Source of the DNA: Patiria pectinifera
Taxonomy: Eukaryota; Echinodermata; Asteroidea; Valvatida; Asterinidae
Length of the DNA stretch: 64,000 bases
NCBI GenBank assembly: GCA_029964075.1
Contig: CM057133.1
Coordinates: 18,066,699-18,130,698 of the forward strand
Direction: 5' to 3'
Shown here: piece after piece, positions 57,665-64,000 of the stretch
Position numbering within the stretch: the first letter of the stretch is position 1
Layout of the letters: the number at the start of each line of letters is the position of its first letter
Program-made: the position numbers and the translations under genes
Notes under the pieces: generated by a model
Database searches by the model: none
Told to the model about the DNA's origin: nothing
What the model saw: the letters and a program-made list of their open reading frames with translations, nothing else

Positions 57665-58123
57665 ATACAGATAATACAAACAACATTCAATAAAACTAAC
57701 TAGTGGCACATGCCTGGAGTAAACATAGGTTAACTTAAAAACTATGACCCGAATGCCTCTTACTCCAATGCCATTAGTGTACAAACACAATATATAAAAT
57801 CATTTTAAACTATACAATATTAAAAAAGAAAAAAAAAAGTACTAAAGTTAAATAAAATTAAGTAAATCTAGGGTGTGTTCCACTCAATGTGAACATGTTT
57901 ACATTCTTAAGATAGGCCCTGTGAATGTGCTCACCCAAAATGGTAATGACGATAATATCCCCGACAATCTGTTGTCAAAATGGCGGTGCCCTATATGCCA
58001 ATCCTGCAAGTGTCACTGTTTGGAAAGCAGCTTTTCAAATCCCTGAAAATTGAATTGTGCATGAAGTGAAATGTTTCCAGTATTACATGTATTTACTGGA
58101 TTTGTAGAAAGCGGAAAACTTAA

Positions 58124-58581
58124 AGATAATATACAACATTTGCACACATCAGAAAAGAAAACTACCAAATTTTTATGAAATACCCTACTAGACTGTGAGT
58201 GAAAAGTCTTAAGCATCCTGTGCAATCATGGCACCTGGTGTGCTGTCATTTTCAAGAAAAGCAGAATTTTTGAATGGCCGACCATCGTTGAAAAAAACCT
58301 GACTTTTTTCAAGTACTGCCCCCAATTTACCAAATTTTGTTACTCCAAAAGGCAGCTAATCTGGTTCCCTGAGCTGACATTTCCCCGACGTCTATTAATT
58401 ACCCTGTTTCGTCTAGAGAAGGGTCAGAGAACCAGACTACAAGAACAGCATTTTTTCTTGGTTTCTCCAGCATCTATGAACACAAAACTTTAAACAGTTC
58501 AGTGTAACTATATTTGCTATCAAATACTAACCCCAGATCCATCCATTTCTGAAAATTACAGCAAAAGCAAATGTTGTATAT
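58124..58581. mobile_element. TTAA-flanked MITE, right end decayed
   Basis: The left TTAA is at 58120-58123. Family words include GCACCTGGTGTGCTGTCATTTT and GGTTCCCTGA. The core palindrome is damaged (AATGGCCGACCATCGTTG), and the right end stops at TGTTGTATATCC without a TTAA. Confidence 0.7.
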
Positions 58582-58854
58582 CCAGGCATGCAACTTTTCC
58601 TTGGATCAGCTGATTTCCTCTTTTTTCACTTCACATGTGTGCCATTGAAAATAGAAAAACACTGTACAAAGTCTTGGAAAGATTTGAATTTCCTCTTTTT
58701 TTGCGACTTCTCAGTTGCATGCCTGATATCACCTTTACGCTATGACAGAATCATTAAGTTCTTTGCATCTGTCAGCCGTTTTGGAAAACATGGTAAAAGG
58801 CTCGGGAAAACCATTAGCCTTTTGTCACAAACGTTTGCCAACGTTTATGACAAA

Positions 58855-59220
58855 CAATTCGGGCGATTCACAATACAGTGCGCCACCAAGAGTTTGCTAA
58901 GGAGAGTTCATATTTACCAGTGGCATTGTGGGAGATGGTCGACAAATTCGCTGCGAGGGACATTTGAAATTGTTAGTTTTTCCGGTAAGTATATTCGTAA
59001 GCGTATATGATTCTAGTATAATTGGCCTTTTCTTTTCTTTGTATCCATATGGGGTTTTTTGTAAGGCGGCATAATGCTTTGCCCAATTTATAACAAATTA
59101 GCTTAGGTTGTCTACTGACACTCATTCAAATGGGTCGTGTTTTGTCGACCGTAAACTTAAAAAGTTGGCTCTCCATGGCAAACTCTTGGTGGCGCACTGC
59201 ATTGTGAATCGCCCGAATTG
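58855..59220. repeat. Inverted-repeat element, arms about 47 bp
   Basis: CAATTCGGGCGATTCACAAT and GTGCGCCACCAAGAGTTTGC on the left return as AGCAAACTCTTGGTGGCGCA and ATTGTGAATCGCCCGAATTG on the right, ending at 59220. Confidence 0.82.
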
Positions 59221-60818
59221 CTCCCACTCGTGCTCACGGTGCCAACTTTGTCCAAATGTTAGCATTGTTCGCTGAAGTGGAAAATACCCCTAAATTGAAA
59301 CAACATGACAATATGTCAGTTTGACATAAATCGCACATTCCTTTGATTCTTTCGAATTTATGGAGTTAATTTCATACTTAAAGCATTAAACTAATAAAAA
59401 CACTTCCAAGTATGTTTTGCCTTTCATCACAAAACTAATAGGGTACTGTATATCTTGTTCATTTTTTTTTATTATTAACAACAGATATTTTTGAAAAGTG
59501 TTTTTTTGAACATTCAATTCATATTTTCATAATAATGTAATAATAATAATAATTTAAATTCATATTGCGCTGTATCCATTATTAAAAATGTTCAAAAGCA
59601 CACAACTATTTAAAAAAAAAAAACTTAGAGAAAAATCGCTTGTACTAACAAATGTACTGAACATTTTGTTGTAATTTCGTACATCGTCTTGGTTTCAGGT
59701 CATTTTCTGGCTACTTCCATCTAATTTATGATTCTTTTATTAAACAGTATATTAGACAGGATTTAAATTTCATTTGTCTCTTTTATGTTTTGTAATTTTA
59801 CCTGTTCGCACAAGTACTAAAATACAGTATTAGTATTTAAACTATTGGCAGTGCGGATAAAATGCTACAAAACTGGTAGTCCTGTGATATTTTATATTTT
59901 TTCTTTATATTTAATTGTGATTGGGAACATGCCCTTTAATTTTGAATGGAGAAATCTGGAATGTATTCAGTAATCATGTCAAGGTAAGTAGATGCAGTAC
60001 AGGCTATCCAATTTCAAAACAGTATTCACATTAAGTTCTACTCTTAGTAAACATACATGTAAGTACACTAACAGTTATGTGTAAGCCATATGTATTGGAT
60101 CAATTGCAATTCTTTTAAGTTTTGGGTGCGAATAAAACAGGAAAATACTATACAGACTTATTCTTTGAAGTTTGCTACTAACGTCAGTGTACTGTGATTT
60201 TTAAAAAAGATTTAGACTTATTTGCTCTTACAACATTTAACAAACCTATTTAAATTTTACAAAATACTCAGAACTCTCACAGGTGTTCAGGCCGCACGGA
60301 AACACCTGACCCCCCAGTACAAGCCCCTGCAAGTTGGACCTTACTACGCCACTGAATCATAAAACATGTACATAAATTGCTTTCTTTCACAAAACTGAAA
60401 TTAATTCAATTGGATTTTTGACATTGAAAAACAATCATTTCCAGCTTTAAGGCCCCCGAAAATGTTGGATTCTGGATGCACTGTGATGAAACATACTGAA
60501 GTATATACTTAAACCTATGAAACCAGAAAGGATGTTTTTTGGTTCAAGTTAAAACAAAATGGTTCCACTGGAAGCGGGTGAATTTCTGTTCATAAAAATA
60601 TTCACATAGGCTTAAACGATGTAGCTCTTGATATATTTGCAGTGTTATTTGTTTGTTACAGGGAATGGCAAATATAAAAGACTAACAGACCAATGCATCT
60701 TTATGTTTATGATCGGTAGGTGGCAAGTTTGGGGCAAGGCAAGGATTTATCGGTCTACTGAGTTTTTAATGAGAAAAAAAACTTGCAGAGAGTAACACAT
60801 AAATAGCTTTTTTATTAA

Positions 60819-61033
60819 CCCCTTAAGGACGGGGTGTAATGGGGACATTCCTCCACACAGAGCAAGTGGCCCGCACGACTGCACAGCCTTTGTGTGGTAG
60901 CGGGACTGCACAAAAGCAGCAGCTGTGGAACTACCCACCAGCCGTGTGCCACGGCATACCACAGCTGGTAACTGCATTCCAATGAGGATTAGCGGGCGCG
61001 GCCATGACCGCTTCCTGTACGCATGGGGTTAAA
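60819..61033. repeat. Probable TTAA-target MITE with ACCCC ends
   Basis: The left end TTAACCCCTTAAGGAC and the right end GCATGGGGTTAA are short inverted repeats that include TTAA on both sides. The inside is GC-richer than its surroundings. Confidence 0.55.
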
Positions 61034-62497
61034 ACGAAACTCCACTGGAACTAGTTTCAATGGAAGCCCGTCCCACTCCTATTAGGTTGGGATGTGTGTG
61101 AACCTTGCTATTTGTTAATGTTGAGTACAGAATGCTAGCAAAGTCAATGAAACTTTTAAATGAAAAGAAAAACCTTCAGGGGAAAGGTATGAACTTTGCC
61201 CCTATTGAAAGATCGAATAAAAAAAATTGTGGCAAGCATAATCAACTTTCAGTTGCCACCATTGTCATGGCCGAGGTTATTGCTTTAATGTCAAAGCTTC
61301 CATCATGGCGGAAATATCATAGACATGTCACGATTTTAGATACATTGAGAGAAATACCGATTCTGCACTGCCTGAAGATTTAGAAAATACCTCCTGATAT
61401 TTTACAGTGTTACTTTGGACTAGACGTTCGAAGCGCCGCGCTTAGCCGCGGCAAAACTAGAAACGAACAAAACGAAGGAGATATTTGTAGAGCAAGCATA
61501 ATGTTTAGCGCAGCGGCGCAATTTCAACGTCGTAGAACACTGCTGGCTGGAACACATTTTTGCCCGGGAGTAGGGGGTGCTGAAGCATATTTCAGCACCC
61601 CAATCCAAAAAGTTGGGGGTGCTGCAGCACCCACAGCACCCCCCGTTCCCGCGGGCTTGAATGGCATACTACCTTGAGATGCAATCCACCTGTGCCAATG
61701 CCGGATGGAGAATCTTTTGAGAAGAAATATGATACCAACATCTCCCAATTTGCTCCAGTAGTTTTTGCTGCAAAGCCTATTTTGTGAAGCTCACATCTTT
61801 CATGTTGGTATAATAACATAACAATTAACCCCTCTATCCAATAGGCGCAGTTTAGCCATTCATCGGGACAAAATTACTCCTGACCTTGTTTCACAAAATA
61901 CACTTTAGTGGAACAAAGAGTCACAACACAAGACAACATAATGTGCAAACCGTGTGTTTCATTTACATGTATTTATGATTGCATAATGGTTAGAAACAAA
62001 TACAAATGCACACTATAGTTCGATTTGTTAAAAAAAACCTTACACATCCGATGACAAACTTTATTATAAAAGACGACACAACTTTAACACTGTTTTCAAA
62101 TTACAGTCAACTTAAAGATGCTGCGTCTCAGTAGGTCATCACTGAGTTTTTAAACCATGATGTGTACAATAATAATTAACAACTTTACGGCATATGCAAA
62201 CAAAATTATTGAACGCTAAAAGAGTTTCATTTTTTTACATTCGTCCAGTTCTTGGCAACAGATGATTAAAAAAATATTCGCATTGTTGAAAGAAAATTTA
62301 CAAAGTCTTCTCCGCTTCATCTCAAAACTGATGATGATGTTCATACTATTGGGAGTTTGCAATGTTCAATTGCAATCATAACCGGAATTTTACATTCATT
62401 TTTGGTTGGCATACTCACTTCAGATTTCAACAACGAAGGTCAGAGAAAAAGTCGATGAATTTTTAATCTTAAAATGGTACTTTTCCTCAAAACTGTA

Positions 62498-62868
62498 CAG
62501 TGGGACGCCGCTATAACGAACATCGTTGGATCCACAGAAAGTGTTCGTAATAACGATCGTTCGGTATAGCGAGTTTGAACCGCCGGTCCTCTTTTGACCA
62601 TTAATGAACTGGCATTTCTCACGAGTGGTTTTCCCTTCTATTCCTTGGGGAAATAATAGCCATATGTCGCTCTTCAACATTCAAACACGATGTAACTATG
62701 GGTCGTTTGATGTTCGGGAATTAAAAGTGGCCCAAATGGTGTTTAATACATGTACAACAGGTAGATTTCTTTTGGTTAATCTTTTGACTTTTTTCAACAA
62801 CAAGGATGATGTTCGGTATAGCCGAATATTCGGTATAGCGGTGTTCGGTATATAGCGGGGTTCCACTG
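62498..62868. mobile_element. Mariner/pogo-like element, 371 bp
   Basis: The left CAGTGGGACGCCGCTATAAC and right ...TATAGCGGGGTTCCACTG are flanked by TA. The CAGTGGAACCCCGCTATA terminus is typical of pogo/Tigger-type elements in many animals. Internal copies of GTTCGGTATAGC are present and there is no transposase. Confidence 0.83.
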
Positions 62869-63013
62869 TATCAAGTATTTGACCAGTAGTTGATAAGCTG
62901 ATCCGTCAAAACCAATTTTGGAAAGGTATTTGGGCAAAATGTGCAATTTTCCTACAAGTCTTTCGGTATTCGGTATTAGTGGAAAGGATCTATTGTCAAC
63001 TATCCAACCCACT

Positions 63014-63310
63014 GAGTCAAAGGCCCACTGGATGGCCAGGATGTGGACACAGAAGTGGCAGTCATCCCCTAACCATCTGCATAGATACATTCCTGTACCA
63101 TCCAGAAGTTGCCCAGGATCTGATCTCCCACGACAGGCATGGGTTAAACTAAACAGGCTCCGCACCGGAGTCGGGCGCTTCAATGCTGACATGTGGAGGT
63201 GGGGCCTATCCCAGAGCCCAGCCTGCGAATGTGGAGCGGAGCAGCAGACTGCTGACCACATCATCTCCGAGTGCCCCCTCTATCGCCCCCCAAATGAGTA
63301 CCATGACCAC
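63014..63310 (+). pseudogene. 3' end of a non-LTR retrotransposon reverse transcriptase ORF (fragment)
   Basis: The frame contains LPRQAWVKLNRLRTGVGRF, then MWRWGLSQSPACECGAE, then QQTADHIISECPLY. This is the conserved C-terminal block with a CxC...H...C zinc-knuckle-like motif found after the reverse transcriptase in Jockey- or RTE-type LINEs. Only the tail is present, as expected from 5' truncation during insertion. The catalytic part is absent. The remaining frame on either side has no recognisable domain. Confidence 0.75.
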
Positions 63311-64000
63311 AAATTCGCTGCCTTGTGGAGACTCACACACAATAGTGAACAAAACATTGTAAAGGTCTCCACAGGGCAATTTCTATAGATGAATAGGTCT
63401 CCACAAGGTTTTCACGAAATAGATATATGGGTTTTACTCAAAAACTAGGAATTTCCAAGGTGTGTTTATTTGTCGCAAATGGAAGAGTTTTAGAAAAGGG
63501 ATATTAATTCCAAATTTCAGCCCAGGAAACTTATTCTGGTTAAAATAAGAGCATTTTGAAAATTCACTTTCAAAATTGAACACTTTACTACACGGGAACA
63601 AAGAAATGTCTCCACAAGGATACAAATTTTGGAATGGGTGGCCTGATCAATGTTGATGCAGATGCAGCAACCCGAGAGTGGCTTCTCAGCAAGCACCCAG
63701 AGATCTAACTACCTCTTCGTTTGGTTTCACACGCAAGAAGAAGACAACAAAGGCCCGATCACAACAATGAACCGACCCTTGATGACGATTAAATTGCACC
63801 TACACCAGAATCGTTATTGTGAATTATGTGTGGTTCTGTGAAGATTTGGTTAAATCAACCATCTTAATAACGTTGTCTATCTTCAATTGTTTTAATGTTG
63901 TTTATTGCTGGGCGAGCTTGTGTGTTTATAGGTTTGCTCGTGCAAAGTGAAGCAAATCAGAAACGCTCTGAAGGCCCGGTGGTGTTGTGACGACTGGAAG

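Larger units (their letters stand above)
57693..62497. other. Intergenic, repeat-bearing; no gene seen
   Basis: Apart from listed repeats (58124, 58586, 58855, 60819) this stretch is AT-rich with A and T homopolymers. The 140-codon open frame at 58588-59010 falls across two repeats and is not a gene. A segment at about 61680-61910 is a fragment of the 37190-37600 element. Confidence 0.6.

Noticed and set aside
58588..59010. 140-codon plus-strand open frame after TTF2
   Set aside because: It spans a dispersed repeat shared with 27487-27630 and the arm of an inverted-repeat element; no domain, and composition typical of AT-rich noncoding DNA.
62794..63264. 156-codon minus-strand open frame opposite the retrotransposon fragment
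   Set aside because: It is the antisense of the plus-strand reverse transcriptase tail, whose family motif is clear.

Overview
The window is eukaryotic nuclear DNA. The genes are split by GT-AG introns, the intergenic and intronic DNA is AT-rich, and small DNA transposons and SINE-like repeats are dense. There are no bacterial-style operons. The two genes are conserved animal genes. The repeat landscape and the short TACATGTA-type words suggest a marine invertebrate, perhaps an echinoderm or another invertebrate deuterostome. That placement is an inference; the sequence alone does not fix the species.

Layout. Positions 1-12.7 kb are intergenic and repeat-filled, with no convincing gene. A nine-exon CHMP7 gene (ESCRT-III subunit) lies on the minus strand from 23636 (start) to 12697 (stop). 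I could join all nine exons in frame into a 444-residue protein. A nineteen-exon TTF2 gene (SNF2-family ATPase, transcription termination factor 2) lies on the plus strand from 24013 to 57592. It also joins in frame throughout, into a 1264-residue protein. Both genes look complete and intact. Positions 57.7-64 kb are intergenic, with repeats and the 3' end of a non-LTR retrotransposon.

The two genes are head to head, with only 376 bp between their start codons, so they probably share a bidirectional promoter. In other animals TTF2 clears RNA polymerase II from chromosomes at mitotic entry, and CHMP7 starts ESCRT-III assembly at the reforming nuclear envelope at mitotic exit. A shared promoter for two mitotic factors is therefore a sensible hypothesis, but nothing here proves co-regulation.

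The introns hold several families of non-autonomous DNA transposons whose borders and target-site duplications can be read directly. They include: a ~520 bp family with TTAA duplications and a GGTCGGCCGACC core (at least eight copies, some nested); a PIF/Harbinger-like family with GGCC-A(n) ends and 3-bp duplications (12007, 26094, 35458, 45097); TA-flanked mariner-like elements; fold-back palindromes; a 1376 bp element with a 6-bp duplication and a recognisable empty site; SINE-like sequences with tRNA promoter boxes; and three minisatellites in TTF2 introns. I found no clear undescribed biological system. The most unusual items are the divergent gene pair, lineage-specific features of the two proteins, and the nested repeats that record their own order of insertion.
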